A DNA stretch of 64,000 bases from Pseudomonadota bacterium (GTDB lineage Bacteria; Pseudomonadota; Alphaproteobacteria; Sphingomonadales; Govanellaceae): positions 52,920-116,919 of the forward strand of contig QEVO01000009.1 in NCBI GenBank assembly GCA_003577275.1, given 5' to 3'. The position numbers were made by a program, and so were the translations under genes. The notes beneath the pieces were generated by a model. The model was not told where the DNA came from. It worked only from the letters and a program-made list of their open reading frames with translations, and did not search any database. How positions within the stretch are numbered: position 1 is the first letter of the stretch; each line of letters starts with the position of its first letter. Shown piece after piece: positions 54,838 through 63,440 of the stretch.

Positions 54838-55436
54838 CGCGCCAACTCCTTCAGACCGGCGGTGATCAGCGCTTTGACGTCAGCCTGCGCGCCCAAGGCG
54901 CGGGCGGCGCGACTGACCGCCGCCGAGGCTTCCGCCGGGCGATAGCCAAGGTGCGTCAAGGCCGACACCGCATCCGCCATGTCGCCCGACGGCTGGGCGG
55001 CGGCGAGGCCGACGGCGGCGGGCGCGGCGGCAAGTCCCCCCACTTTATCCTTCAACTCATGAACCACCCGCTCGGCGAGCTTCTTGCCGACGCCGCTGGC
55101 CCGCGTCAGCGCCGTCTTGTCTTGCACGGCGATCGCCTGTGAAAGATCGTCGGGCGTGAGCGCCGACAGGATGCCCAGCGCGACCCGCGCGCCGACCCCT
55201 TGCACGGTCTGCAAGAGCCGGAACCAGGCGCGCTCGCTTTCGCTTAAAAAACCATAAAGATGAATGTGGTCCTCACGCACATGGGTGTCGATGATGAGCG
55301 TGACCGCCTCGCCCCGCCGCGGCAGGCGGGACAGCGTGCGCGCCGAGCAGAACACCAGATAGCCGACGCCGTTGACGTCGATCACCGCCCCGTCCTCGCC
55401 CGCCTCATCGACAATGCCCTTCAGCTTGGCGATCAT
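54834..55436 (-). CDS. ruvA: Holliday-junction DNA-binding protein RuvA
   Basis: A 200-residue tetrameric junction-binding protein: an N-terminal OB fold ([10 protein letters not shown] and V-G-Y-L-V-F-C-S), helix-hairpin-helix pairs ([10 protein letters not shown] and [11 protein letters not shown]) and a C-terminal RuvB-binding domain ([11 protein letters not shown]). It overlaps ruvC by 4 bp. Confidence 0.98.
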   Translation of the reverse strand: MIAKLKGIVDEAGEDGAVIDVNGVGYLVFCSARTLSRLPRRGEAVTLIIDTHVREDHIHLYGFLSESERAWFRLLQTVQGVGARVALGILSALTPDDLSQAIAVQDKTALTRASGVGKKLAERVVHELKDKVGGLAAAPAAVGLAAAQPSGDMADAVSALTHLGYRPAEASAAVSRAARALGAQADVKALITAGLKELAR

Positions 55437-55948
55437 CTTTGGCCTGCCCTCTGCAACAGCCGTCCCATGCCGCCGCCATGATGCGCGTCGCAGATGGCGA
55501 CCGCAAGGGCGTCGGCGGCGTCGGCGTTGGCAATCTCCACCCCCGGCAAGAGCAGGCGCACCATGGCGTGAATCTGCTCCTTGGCGGCGTGGCCCGTGCC
55601 CACCACCGATTTCTTGATGTGATTGGGGGCGTATTCGCGCACCGCCAAGCCATGGAGCGCCGGCACCAGGAGCGCGATCCCACGCGCTTGGCCGAGCTTT
55701 AAGGTCGAGACCGGGTTCTTGTTGACAAAGGTCTCCTCCACCGCCGCCGAGGTCGGCGACCAGGCGGCGATCACCGCCGTGATGCCGTCATGAAGGTCGC
55801 GCAGGCGGTCGCTTAAGGCAGCGTCGGCATCCGAGACGACGACGCCGTTGGCGATATGAACCAGCCGCGATCCTTGGGCCTCGACGATGCCCCAGCCCGT
55901 CCGCTGCAAGCCGGGGTCGAGGCCAAGGATGCGCCGGACGCCCGCCAT
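55433..55948 (-). CDS. ruvC: Holliday-junction resolvase RuvC
   Basis: A 171-residue RNase-H-fold endonuclease. Catalytic acids are in [14 protein letters not shown] (first Asp), A-A-V-E-E-T-F-V-N (Glu), and the late [12 protein letters not shown] (two Asp). It resolves junctions moved by RuvAB and is second in the operon after yebC (5 bp gap). Confidence 0.98.
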   Translation of the reverse strand: MAGVRRILGLDPGLQRTGWGIVEAQGSRLVHIANGVVVSDADAALSDRLRDLHDGITAVIAAWSPTSAAVEETFVNKNPVSTLKLGQARGIALLVPALHGLAVREYAPNHIKKSVVGTGHAAKEQIHAMVRLLLPGVEIANADAADALAVAICDAHHGGGMGRLLQRAGQR

Positions 55949-55953
55949 AACGG

Positions 55954-56703
55954 TCAGGCGCCGAGCTTGGCGGCGATATCGTCCGGCACGTCGTAATTGC
56001 CGTAGACGTTCTGCACGTCGTCGTTGTCGTCCAAGGCGTCAAGGAGCTTCATCAACTGTTTCGCCTCCTCGACATCGCTGATGGTGATCTTGGTCTGCGG
56101 CTTCCAGATCAGCTTGCCGGACTTGGCGGCGCCGAGCTTGGCGGCGAGCCCCTCGCGCACCGCATTCAAGGCATCGGCCTCGCAGTAGATGATATGCTCG
56201 TCATCGTCCGATTCCACGTCGCTGGCGCCGGCGTCGAGCGCCGCCTCAAACACCGCGTCCGAACTGGCGACGGTCGCCGGATAGATGATCTCGCCCACCC
56301 GGTCGAAGCCATGGGAGACGCTGCCCGAGGCGCCTAAGTTGCCGCCGCATTTCTGGAAGATCGAACGCACATCGCCGGCGGTGCGGTTGCGGTTGTCGGT
56401 CAGACTGTCGACGATCAGGGAGACGCCGCCCGGCCCGAAGCCTTCATAGCGCACCTCGTCATAATGCTCGGCGTCGCCGCCCTGGCTTTTCTTGATCGCC
56501 CGCTCGATGTTGTCCTTGGGCATGTTCTGGGCCCGGGCGTTGTCGACGGCCGCCTTCAATCTGGTATTGGCGTTCGGATCGGGCAGCCCCGCCTTGGCCG
56601 CCACGGTGATTTCCCGGGACAGCTTGGCAAACAGGGCCGAGCGCTTCTTATCCTGCGCCCCCTTGCGGTACATGATGTTTTTAAATTGAGAATGACCCGC
56701 CAT
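55954..56703 (-). CDS. yebC: YebC/PmpR-family protein
   Basis: A 249-residue member of the conserved TACO1/YebC group: [18 protein letters not shown] at the N-terminus, [21 protein letters not shown], and [11 protein letters not shown] near the end. Members are described both as transcription regulators and as translation factors easing ribosome stalls at prolines. Start 56703 is set by the invariant M-A-G-H-S. It probably begins the long operon running to tolB. Confidence 0.97.
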   Translation of the reverse strand: MAGHSQFKNIMYRKGAQDKKRSALFAKLSREITVAAKAGLPDPNANTRLKAAVDNARAQNMPKDNIERAIKKSQGGDAEHYDEVRYEGFGPGGVSLIVDSLTDNRNRTAGDVRSIFQKCGGNLGASGSVSHGFDRVGEIIYPATVASSDAVFEAALDAGASDVESDDDEHIIYCEADALNAVREGLAAKLGAAKSGKLIWKPQTKITISDVEEAKQLMKLLDALDDNDDVQNVYGNYDVPDDIAAKLGA

Positions 56704-57060
56704 GGCTCCCTCAACCTCCGGCAAGACGAGAAGAACAAAACTGGCACGTATCTAGCTCATGTAGCTGCAAAACGCCAGAGGGCCTAGTGGCGAAATAGGG
56801 GCTGACCCGGGGAACGGACAGCGGTCGCGCCGCTCCGAAATAGCGTCGGAATTCTTTACACTTTACCGCCTCGCGCGCCAGGGGTGATCAAGATAAGATC
56901 CTGAAGAATAAGAACTTCCCTATAAAGGTATAAATCTTGCATTAATAACTTTTGCATACCCGCCGTCTGAACTGTCGTCGTATCCCGCGCACCTTTGTTC
57001 CTGCATTCTTTTCCTGTTGTGAGCTGCGTGCTTTTTCACAATTGATAAGAGGAGGCTGCG
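56704..57060. promoter_or_regulatory. divergent promoter region, yebC and PEP-CTERM-like gene
   Basis: No gene is seen in these 357 bp. The half nearer 57061 is AT-rich (TATAAAGGTATAAATC near 56921-56936) and should hold the promoter of the downstream gene. AGAGGAGG just before 57061 is its ribosome site. The TTTTGCATA sequence at 56950-56958 also occurs upstream of the other PEP-CTERM gene (31927-31935); with nine bases this may be chance. Confidence 0.4.
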
Positions 57061-57984
57061 ATGCGTCCGCCACTGCTAATACCCCGAAACCGTCCTTTTT
57101 CCCCTGACATCCTTATCTTCGCCGCCGCCATTTTCCTGACCGGCTGGCTGGGCGCGCCGCCGGCGCATGCCGTGCCGTTTGAAGAGGAGGTCTTTTGCGG
57201 CGATCAGCTTTGCGGCGTCATGACCATTGACACCTATGAAACGTCGACCGGCAACCTGGATTTAGAATCCAAATACTGGCTCGGCGGCGCGCGCATTGAG
57301 GGCAGTTTTGAGACAACCAAGCACAGGAAATACCACTATATACAAAGCATCACCAGCAACACCGACACGTTCCGCTGGATCCACGACACCGCGACGCCGA
57401 TGCCAAATCCGTGGCTCGACACGGCGCCGGGCGGATATGCCGTGCGCACCGAAGCGGGGGGAGCCAATTTCGCCAACCAGCCATTCGATTACAAGCCTTG
57501 GTATGACGAGGGTGAGTTCCCCGACTTCTTCGATCAGCCACGCGATTACATGCTGCAGGCCAAGACATTGCCGGGCAACAAGCTAGAGTGGCTGTTTGAA
57601 ACCTGGCTCGTTTGCACCATCTTCGCCGACAGCGACGGCGATAACGAAGCCAAGGATGACAGCTATATCGTCGCGCCGCTCCTCGGCTGGCAATGGGGCT
57701 ATGAAATCACCTACGCCGATGTGCTGAATATCGGCGTTGATGATGTCGGGGATTTCACGCTCAGTCTGAAAGAGTTCAAGTTTACCGGCACGCCTTCGGC
57801 CGACTGGCTGCTGGCGATCAGTTCGGCAACGGTATACGGCGCTGACCCTAACCAGGATTACTTCAGCGTGGAGCTTGATGACTGCGTGAAATGCATCTCG
57901 GAGCCGGCGGCCTTGGGCTTTCTTGGGCTCGGCCTTTTCAGCATCGCCCTGACAAATCGCCGAAGAACCCGCCTTGCCGTCTAA
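57061..57984 (+). CDS. PEP-CTERM-like exported protein with S-E-P sorting motif
   Basis: A 307-residue secreted protein. It has a signal peptide (about 1-38, ending P-A-H-A), an unrecognised beta-rich acidic body with two cysteine pairs (F-C-G-D-Q-L-C-G, and D-C-V-K-C before the tail), and a C-terminal tripartite signal: S-E-P-A-A-L-G, a hydrophobic helix, and N-R-R-R-T-R. S-E-P in place of P-E-P is a known kind of variation, but recognition by exosortase is unproven. The next gene starts inside its last codons. Confidence 0.8.
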   Translation: MRPPLLIPRNRPFSPDILIFAAAIFLTGWLGAPPAHAVPFEEEVFCGDQLCGVMTIDTYETSTGNLDLESKYWLGGARIEGSFETTKHRKYHYIQSITSNTDTFRWIHDTATPMPNPWLDTAPGGYAVRTEAGGANFANQPFDYKPWYDEGEFPDFFDQPRDYMLQAKTLPGNKLEWLFETWLVCTIFADSDGDNEAKDDSYIVAPLLGWQWGYEITYADVLNIGVDDVGDFTLSLKEFKFTGTPSADWLLAISSATVYGADPNQDYFSVELDDCVKCISEPAALGFLGLGLFSIALTNRRRTRLAV

Positions 57985-58513
57985 GACCGTCAGGCGATTT
58001 GTATCGTTTGCGTGCGGCGCGCTGGGTTGTGTTTCGGCCATGGCCGGCGGCATGGAAGTTGACGTGACATCAAAAACAGCGGAGATCGCGGCCGTGGTGC
58101 AAGGCCGCGTCAGCAATGCCCGCGAGCCTGCGCTCCTGATCATCGATACGCCCCAACGCTGGCGGCAAGCGCTGGCGCGGAATTTCACGACCCGCGAGAA
58201 CTGGGTCAGCGTCACGCCGTTTGAATCAGGAACCGACCGCCGTCAGGACAGTACCCTGTCTGCTGACAGCCCGCCGCCGCTGGACCTTGCGAACCATGTG
58301 GCGCTTGGCGTTTTTACCGGCCTTCTGGAGGACGGCGCGCCGTGGATCGAGATCGAGAGCGTCATCATCGACGGCGCAACCGCCAACGTGTGTTTTACCG
58401 TAACGGAGAACTTGCCGACGGCGCGAGCGGTCAAAAATCCCAGCCCCTTCGCCTTCATTTTCATCAACCGTCCCGAGCGGGCGATTGAAAATATCAGACG
58501 GGCATGCCGATAA
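57974..58513 (+). CDS. unknown exported protein coupled to the PEP-CTERM-like gene
   Basis: A 179-residue protein not recognised with confidence. Its 11-bp overlap with the upstream gene suggests coupled translation from the TTG at 57974; the next ATG is at 58040. The first 25 residues (R-R-F-V-S-F-A-C-G-A-L-G-C-V-S-A-M-A) look like a signal peptide. The body has P-A-L-L-I-I-D-T-P-Q-R-W near 55-66 and a late L-A-N-H-V-A-L-G-V-F-T-G-L with alternating strands, faintly like PrcB-C domains. I would not assign that without a search. Confidence 0.6.
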   Translation: MPSKTVRRFVSFACGALGCVSAMAGGMEVDVTSKTAEIAAVVQGRVSNAREPALLIIDTPQRWRQALARNFTTRENWVSVTPFESGTDRRQDSTLSADSPPPLDLANHVALGVFTGLLEDGAPWIEIESVIIDGATANVCFTVTENLPTARAVKNPSPFAFIFINRPERAIENIRRACR

Positions 58514-58733
58514 CAGGCGCCAACTTCGTAAGCTTCGCCTCCTCCCCGCCGCGATGCTCAAATGTCGGAATTTTTTACAGATTCATTTTTTATGTATACG
58601 AATGCCAAGTCGCCGCCATCGGCGAATATGTTCGATCTTACCCGGATCCGCTTCCGTTAGAGCGTGATGATTTTAGGTTGGATCATATCCTGCATTTCTA
58701 AAGTAGTTTGAACATTTACGCGGCGTGAAGGCA

Positions 58734-59135
58734 TCAAGAAGCTGGCCGATAGCGGCGGTCACGGCGGCGGTCGTTCGCTGACGACAATGCTTTTTTATAG
58801 CTTAGACCTTCTTCATGAACGAAGTTCCACACCGACCGGTAATCGACTTTGAGGCCGCGTTCCTCAAGCAATTCAGCCGCAAGCCCCATCAGGGTAAAGT
58901 CTTTTTCTTGGTAACGCGCAATCAGCCAAGCGCAGTGCACGCCTGAAATCGTCTTCGGCTTGTGGCCGCCTATCTTCCCCGGCGCAACGCTACCCATCTC
59001 CCGGAAGCGGGTTACCCAGTCGATGACCGTGCTGATCGCCACCCTATAGCGGGCGGCCGCCTGACGGCGAGACAGGCCGTCCCCAACCGCTATCGCCACA
59101 CGTTCCCGTAGGTCTTTTGAATATGGTCTGCCCAT
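58734..59135 (-). pseudogene. IS630-family transposase, N-terminal remnant
   Basis: 133 codons with the helix-turn-helix half of an IS630-type transposase: M-G-R-P-Y-S-K-D-L-R-E-R-V, L-S-R-R-Q-A-A-A-R-Y-R-V, W-V-T-R-F-R-E-M-G, G-G-H-K-P-K, and S-V-W-N-F-V-H-E-E-G-L-S-Y-K-K. The frame ends in R-R-R-D-R-R-Y-R-P-A-S where the DDE catalytic half should follow; none is found downstream. Only the first half of the element survives, so it cannot move by itself. Confidence 0.85.
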
Positions 59136-59332
59136 TCATGCCAGCCCCCTGTCCGGCCAGCATAGTGAATCACACCCGCCCCCTGTGTGAACCCTCTGGC
59201 CGATTCCCCTTAAAACCATGAGGCTCTAAAATCAGCCCGAAACACATTCTTCACGGGCGATGAAATCTGGCTTTATACCTTGAAAGCCTGGGCTGCTCTT
59301 CAGGGGGCATAGGGTCTTGCCTTCGCAAGACG

Positions 59333-59935
59333 CTATGAACTCGACCCTTCCCCACGCTCAACCGTGGGCAGGTCGAAGGCGGAGCGCAGGCGACCCACGC
59401 CGCGTTTATAAAGCATGGCATAGGCGGCCGGGGCCAGAAGGTCGGCATGGGGTGTAAAGTCCGGGATGCGCTTGTTGAAGGGCGTTGCCCCGCAGCCGGG
59501 AACGAGGCATTCGGGCTTGTGCTTTGGGCATTGGTTGAAGCTGCATAGCCGGCCGAGATAGCGGTCGCTTCCGGGCTCGAACAGGAAGGCGTCGACCTGA
59601 TGATTGGCGACGCTGCTGCCGATTCCAGCCTCATGCGCTCGACGCAGGGCGAGGTCGCGGGTGCGGCGCAGTTCGCCTAAGCGGTGCTGGGAGTTCAGCC
59701 ACACGGCCAGATCAAGGTCGCCGCATTCATGCCAAACCTCTATCCTCTTGGCGCGGAACTCCCGGAATCGCGGAACCTCTTTCCATAACCGCTTGGCGAC
59801 TGAACCGATCACGGCAATGGCCGCGACTTCGGGGAAGGCCATCCAGGCCTCGACGACGACGTCAGCGGCCATACGGAACTGGCGCTGGCGCTCGATAAGA
59901 AGGCGATTCTGTTCGTCAATGGCGGCGCGTCGCAT
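59333..59935 (-). CDS. Pol-beta-fold nucleotidyltransferase with Cys-rich insert
   Basis: A 200-residue protein. The minimal nucleotidyltransferase core is complete: I-A-V-I-G-S44-S-type turn (G44, S45), D73-L-D75 in C-G-D-L-D-L-A-V-W-L, and a third carboxylate D115 in N-H-Q-V-D-A-F-L-F. After it, C131, C136, C143 and C148 (L-C-S-F-N-Q-C-P-K-H-K-P-E-C-L-V-P-G-C) could bind zinc. Such enzymes add nucleotides to drugs, proteins, tRNAs or make signalling nucleotides. It is last in a three-gene operon, 3 bp after the SWIM gene. Confidence 0.78.
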   Translation of the reverse strand: MRRAAIDEQNRLLIERQRQFRMAADVVVEAWMAFPEVAAIAVIGSVAKRLWKEVPRFREFRAKRIEVWHECGDLDLAVWLNSQHRLGELRRTRDLALRRAHEAGIGSSVANHQVDAFLFEPGSDRYLGRLCSFNQCPKHKPECLVPGCGATPFNKRIPDFTPHADLLAPAAYAMLYKRGVGRLRSAFDLPTVERGEGSSS

Positions 59936-59938
59936 GGC

Positions 59939-61621
59939 CTATCCCAGGAGCTTCTTGAAATTGCGCTTGCGCCGGAAGCGCTCCTTAAGGTCGACGACAT
60001 AGGCCGCCTGCTCGGCCGCGCCGCGCAAAGCGGCCATGCGGGCGATCAGCCCCGCGGCCTCCTCGTAAGCGGGATTGCCGCCGGCTTTGGCGAGTTCCTC
60101 GACCCGTCCGGCATAGACTGCGACCGCCTCGCCCGGATGCGTCGCCTCGCTCACCTTGGCCAAGGCTTCTTTTACTGCACGCGAAGCCTTGTATTCGCGC
60201 ACGGTCGCCCAGGCGGCATCGAACATCTTCTCTGCCATCAACACATGGACGAGAAGATCAGCCGGCGAATGCCGGAGGGCTGGCCGCTCCTTGGCCATCC
60301 GCGCCCGCAGAAGCACGATGGCGCGCTCGCGCGCAGAATCGCCCTGAAGCGTCCGCAGCCGCCGGTACAACTCAAGGCTCGGGGCCTGCGTAAAGGCCCG
60401 CCACAGATGGGCCTCGGCGTCTTCCGTCCGTCCGGCCTTTACCAAAAGATCGACGGCGCAGAAGACCAGCCGTTCGTCCATGCGCTCGTCTTCAAGCACC
60501 CACAACCCTTCCTCGGCCCGGCGCAGCGCCTCGTCCGGCCGGCCCTCGCGCAGGCATAACTCGGCCAGTTGCAGATAGCGCAAGGGCGAGGACAGGTCCT
60601 TGGCGTGGATGGCGATCCGCGCCTCCACATCGCCATCGCGCTCGGCGAAAAAGTCGAGGATGCGCGCCAGCCGAAAATAATCGCCGGAAAATTCATGCTC
60701 TACCCGGTCGGAGCCGATGCGCGGCGGCAGCTTATCCCAGGCTTCGGTGGCAAGGCGGCGATATTCGGCGAGTCCATCTTCGCCCAGAACATCGGCGTAG
60801 ATCGCAGCGGCGCCAGAAAAGACGTCGTAATCGTCCGCCATCTCACGCTCGAAGAGGCGGCGGGCGAGGGCGACCGGATCAGGCGTTGTCGCCCGGCAGG
60901 CGTCAAGATGGATGTCGCGCGCATGATGGAGGAGCGCGCCGCAATGCCCATCGGAATCATCGATGTCTGCCATGGCCTCTTCAAGTCGGGCCATGGCGCG
61001 CTCGATAAGCCCGATCGCGATGCCCGCATGGCGGCCCTGCGCCAGATCGGCAACGGCGTTGAGCGCCGACTCCACGTCGGCGGCCCAACCGGCCGCTTCG
61101 TAATACTCGATATAGCCTGCCGTGCGGATCGCGCCATCGATCACCTTGCGCAGGCGAGCCGTGAGCGTCTTCTCATCAGCATGAACCGTCATGGCCGCCA
61201 AGTCCAGCCGGCGGAACAGAGCCGCATCGCGCTCGGCCATCTCCAGGATCATCTCGACCAGGGCGTCGACCCCCTTGGCCCTCAGGTGCTCCCGGATACG
61301 CCCAAGCGCGCCAGCGCCTTCCGGCGCGCCGTTCTCGCCGGCTGCGTTGGCCATGAGCGCCACCGCCACCATGTGCTTGCAGAACCCCCAGTCCGCGAAG
61401 GCGGGACAGGAACACTCGCCGCTGATCCGCGTGCCGGCGCCGTTAAGCACGGTGCGGTAATCCTCCGTGCCCGCAACTTGCGCCAGCACGCGGTCCGGCT
61501 CAAGGCTGAGGATATCGACTTGCCCGCTGCGGGCATAACCTTCGCCGCGCGCAAACGCCTTGGCGCCCGCTAGCCCGCGCAGCGTCTCGATATCGAAACG
61601 GGGGTGTCTTTTGGCGTTCAT
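59939..61621 (-). CDS. SWIM zinc-finger protein with helical repeats
   Basis: A 560-residue protein. The N-terminal SWIM finger is C70-S-C72-P, eight residues, C81-K-H83 in E-C-S-C-P-A-F-A-D-W-G-F-C-K-H-M, a DNA- or protein-binding module. The rest (about 110-560) is Ala/Leu/Glu-rich alpha-helical solenoid sequence resembling DUF6880/TPR arrays (W-V-L-E-D-E-R-M-D-E-R-L, A-E-A-H-L-W-R-A-F). No catalytic domain is seen. Its ATG overlaps the upstream gene's stop by 4 bp. Function unknown. Confidence 0.85.
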   Translation of the reverse strand: MNAKRHPRFDIETLRGLAGAKAFARGEGYARSGQVDILSLEPDRVLAQVAGTEDYRTVLNGAGTRISGECSCPAFADWGFCKHMVAVALMANAAGENGAPEGAGALGRIREHLRAKGVDALVEMILEMAERDAALFRRLDLAAMTVHADEKTLTARLRKVIDGAIRTAGYIEYYEAAGWAADVESALNAVADLAQGRHAGIAIGLIERAMARLEEAMADIDDSDGHCGALLHHARDIHLDACRATTPDPVALARRLFEREMADDYDVFSGAAAIYADVLGEDGLAEYRRLATEAWDKLPPRIGSDRVEHEFSGDYFRLARILDFFAERDGDVEARIAIHAKDLSSPLRYLQLAELCLREGRPDEALRRAEEGLWVLEDERMDERLVFCAVDLLVKAGRTEDAEAHLWRAFTQAPSLELYRRLRTLQGDSARERAIVLLRARMAKERPALRHSPADLLVHVLMAEKMFDAAWATVREYKASRAVKEALAKVSEATHPGEAVAVYAGRVEELAKAGGNPAYEEAAGLIARMAALRGAAEQAAYVVDLKERFRRKRNFKKLLG

Positions 61622-62028
61622 ATGACCGGCTGAAGCAGCGGTTCGGGTTCAATTAGCCGCAATGTCTCTTCAAGGGTGACGGCCGAATGCAGACGCCGCC
61701 ACTGCCCGGTACGCCAGCGCCGCATCACGTCGAAGCGGGCGCTGTCGCAGCGTTCTTCCACATGGTCGAGCCGGGCAAAAGCCTGACCGAACTCTTCCCC
61801 GAGATTATCGGCAAAGCCCGAACGGTAGCGTGTGATGAAGCTGTATTTGCTCCCGCGCCACCGGCCGAAGAGATCGACCGGATAGTTGAACTCGGTGGGC
61901 CGGATTTCGGGCAGAAACCGCGGCTTCAGCACCTCGGCGATGAAACGGTCGCAAACGACGGCGATGGCCGTCTTCTCATCCTTGGTCAGCGCCTTGACCC
62001 TGACCCATCTCCATTCTCCCTTCGCCAT
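61618..62028 (-). CDS. conserved-looking protein of unknown function, first in SWIM operon
   Basis: A 136-residue basic protein (R/K/W-rich) with no signal peptide or membrane helix. Noticeable segments are L-K-P-R-F-L-P-E-I-R-P-T, N-Y-P-V-D-L-F-G-R-W-R-G-S-K-Y, S-F-I-T-R-Y-R-S-G and R-L-D-H-V-E-E. The positive charge and aromatic residues would suit nucleic-acid contact. It overlaps the SWIM gene by 4 bp. I do not recognise the family. Confidence 0.7.
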   Translation of the reverse strand: MAKGEWRWVRVKALTKDEKTAIAVVCDRFIAEVLKPRFLPEIRPTEFNYPVDLFGRWRGSKYSFITRYRSGFADNLGEEFGQAFARLDHVEERCDSARFDVMRRWRTGQWRRLHSAVTLEETLRLIEPEPLLQPVI

Positions 62029-62103
62029 TGCGTCCTGCGCCCTTCAGATCCAATTAATTGTAGCACTTCGGAAATCATGGTCTAGTCGCGGCTTTCGAAG
62101 TTT

Positions 62104-62123
62104 GTTTCATTAGGTTTCATTAG
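62104..62123. repeat. 10-bp tandem direct repeat upstream of SWIM operon
   Basis: GTTTCATTAG occurs twice back to back, 75 bp upstream of the first gene of the operon. The spacing of one helical turn would suit a pair of regulator subunits. Nothing else is apparent in 62029-62275. Confidence 0.45.
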
Positions 62124-62275
62124 GTCACGTCTCTTCGAGTGGTGTAGCTGGGTGAAAGCAGAGCCGCCTGCCCGCGCGCGCTATGGAGCGCTGTAGCGGG
62201 CGGCTTTGCGGTGGTCACCGATGATTTCCGATAGGGTCGGGTTAGGAGCTCCAACCTGAACCGAAAGGACCACCG

Positions 62276-62660
62276 ATGACCGACGACATGATGAACCTGC
62301 GCGCTTGTGGAAAAGGCCCCTGACGCCGATCTGTTGCGCGAGATGATCGGCTTTGCCGCCGAACGGGCTGATGGAGTTGGAGGTGGACGCTACGACCGGC
62401 ACGGCTATGGCGAGAAGAGCCCGTTGCGGGTGGCCGAGAAGGCGCTGTCGGCGACATAGCAACGCTGCCGGGCGCACTTCATGCGCAACGTGCTCGCCCG
62501 TGCCGGCAAAAGCGGGCGCAGGGTCGTCTCCGCCTTCATCACCACCGCCTTCGCCCAGGAGACCCCCCGAGGCGGCCAGCCAGCCATGGCGTGCTGATCA
62601 GCCCGGCCCATGCCGGAAATGCGTCGAGGCCAGACCTCAGTTACACCACGCCGTGGGACA
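62276..62660 (+). pseudogene. decayed IS256-family transposase
   Basis: Pieces of an IS256 (mutator) transposase appear in shifting frames. M-T-D-D-M-M-N-L-R-A is at the start; after a shift comes L-V-E-K-A-P-D-A-D-L-L-R-E-M-I-G-F-A-A-E-R; after another L-M-E-L-E-V-D-A-T-T-G. Then comes a jump to the central Q-R-C-R-A-H-F-M-R-N-V-L-A and G-R-R-V-V-S-A-F-I-T-T-A-F-A-Q. At least three frameshifts and a large internal deletion make it inactive. Confidence 0.82.
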
Positions 62661-62730
62661 CGATCTTCAATATCTTGTAATTTAAGTATGCTTCCCTTTA
62701 TCACTCAGCCTTGGCGCCTCAAATATCAAG

Positions 62731-62915
62731 TGGGATGGCGCCGCCTTTATCTGGGATGAAAGTGGGATATCGGTGCGGATAGTGGGATAAAATCCATCTA
62801 AAGTGGGATGAACTTCCGCCAACCTGGGACAGAAATAGGACAAAGGCCTCGGATACTGGGATAATAGTACCGCGTTGTGGGATGGAAGTGGGATCACTGC
62901 ACGGGGTTCTGAGAT
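62731..62915 (+). repeat. helically phased array of TGGGAT motifs
   Basis: Eight exact TGGGAT copies start at 62731, 62752, 62763, 62783, 62804, 62857, 62878 and 62889. Near copies TGGGAC (62825), TAGGAC (62836) and TGAGAT (62910) fill the gaps. Successive spacings are 21, 11, 20, 21, 21, 11, 21, 21, 11, 21 bp, all close to whole or double helical turns. Three close pairs share a purine spacer (GAAAG, AGAAA, GGAAG). Spacings are not multiples of three, so the array is not coding. It is probably a multi-site protein-binding region. Confidence 0.8.
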
Positions 62916-62986
62916 AAACCCAAGCCAGTCAGAACGATCCAGCCCAAGAGCCCCAAACTTGACTACTCAGCCCCGCATAAAGGAAA

Positions 62987-63003
62987 AGCCCCGCGAGGGG
63001 GCT
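62987..63003 (+). terminator. short GC-rich hairpin
   Basis: AGCCCC (62987-62992), loop GCGA, then GGGGCT at the end of GGGGGCT, followed by CCCTTGTC. It lies 70 bp after the motif array and 200 bp before the antitoxin start. The weak T tract makes it a doubtful terminator on its own. Confidence 0.4.
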
Positions 63004-63157
63004 CCCTTGTCGCACCTTGGAACCAGCCATGCCTGAGTCAATGCGGAAGTAGCATGGTGATGGGAAATTAGCTCTTATAACGAGGAAGTCAAGTAAATTA
63101 CCCCTGGGATGGTTGCCTCACAGCTAGCCTGTTATGGTTCTTATTGCTCTCAATGCC

Positions 63158-63173
63158 AGCATATGCTAGCATA
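63158..63173. promoter_or_regulatory. nested palindromes before antitoxin gene
   Basis: AGCATATGCT (63158-63167) and TATGCTAGCATA (63162-63173) are both perfect palindromes and share six bases. They lie 36 bp upstream of the antitoxin start. Antitoxins of this ribbon-helix-helix class bind such palindromes to repress their own operon, so this is the likely operator. Confidence 0.6.
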
Positions 63174-63209
63174 ACATGGGTTGCGTGCTTGATGAGGTTC
63201 GAGGTCGCC

Positions 63210-63440
63210 ATGGCTAACCTGAGTATCCGAAAGCTGGATGACAAGACCCTGAAGCGCCTGCGCATTCAGGCCGCCCAGCACGGCGTATCCATGGAAGAGG
63301 AAGTGCGGCAAATCCTCAAGCGCTCTGTTGCCGCACCGGAACGGCTTGGCGATTTGGCCTTACGGCTGTTTAATCCGGCCTATGGCGATAAACCTTTGGA
63401 ACTACCCAAGCGCAAGCCTCACCAACCCATGAAGTTCTAA
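63210..63440 (+). CDS. fitA: FitA/VapB-type ribbon-helix-helix antitoxin
   Basis: A 76-residue protein. The Arc-like DNA-binding part is M-A-N-L-S-I-R-K-L-D-D, then L-K-R-L-R-I-Q-A-A-Q-H-G-V-S-M-E-E-E-V-R-Q-I-L. The C-terminal tail (F-N-P-A-Y, K-R-K-P-H-Q-P-M-K-F) is the toxin-neutralising segment. GAGG 5 nt upstream supports the start at 63210 over the longer frame from 63144. The stop abuts the toxin ATG with no gap. Confidence 0.9.
   Translation: MANLSIRKLDDKTLKRLRIQAAQHGVSMEEEVRQILKRSVAAPERLGDLALRLFNPAYGDKPLELPKRKPHQPMKF

Noticed and set aside
56742..56757. Sigma-54-like site TGGCACG-TATC-TAGCT upstream of the PEP-CTERM-like gene; sigma-54 control is known for some exosortase-linked genes.
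   Set aside because: It has a mismatch in the -12 element, lies about 300 bp before the gene and just outside yebC, and no like site precedes the other PEP-CTERM gene.
62682..62897. A minus-strand frame of 71 codons running through the TGGGAT array.
   Set aside because: Motif spacings of 11 and 20 bp shift frame, so the repeat is not a protein repeat; there is no ribosome site and no resemblance to a protein.
62731..62915. Possible CRISPR array at the repeated motifs.
   Set aside because: The repeat is only 6 bp, spacers are 5 or about 15 bp, and no cas genes are near.
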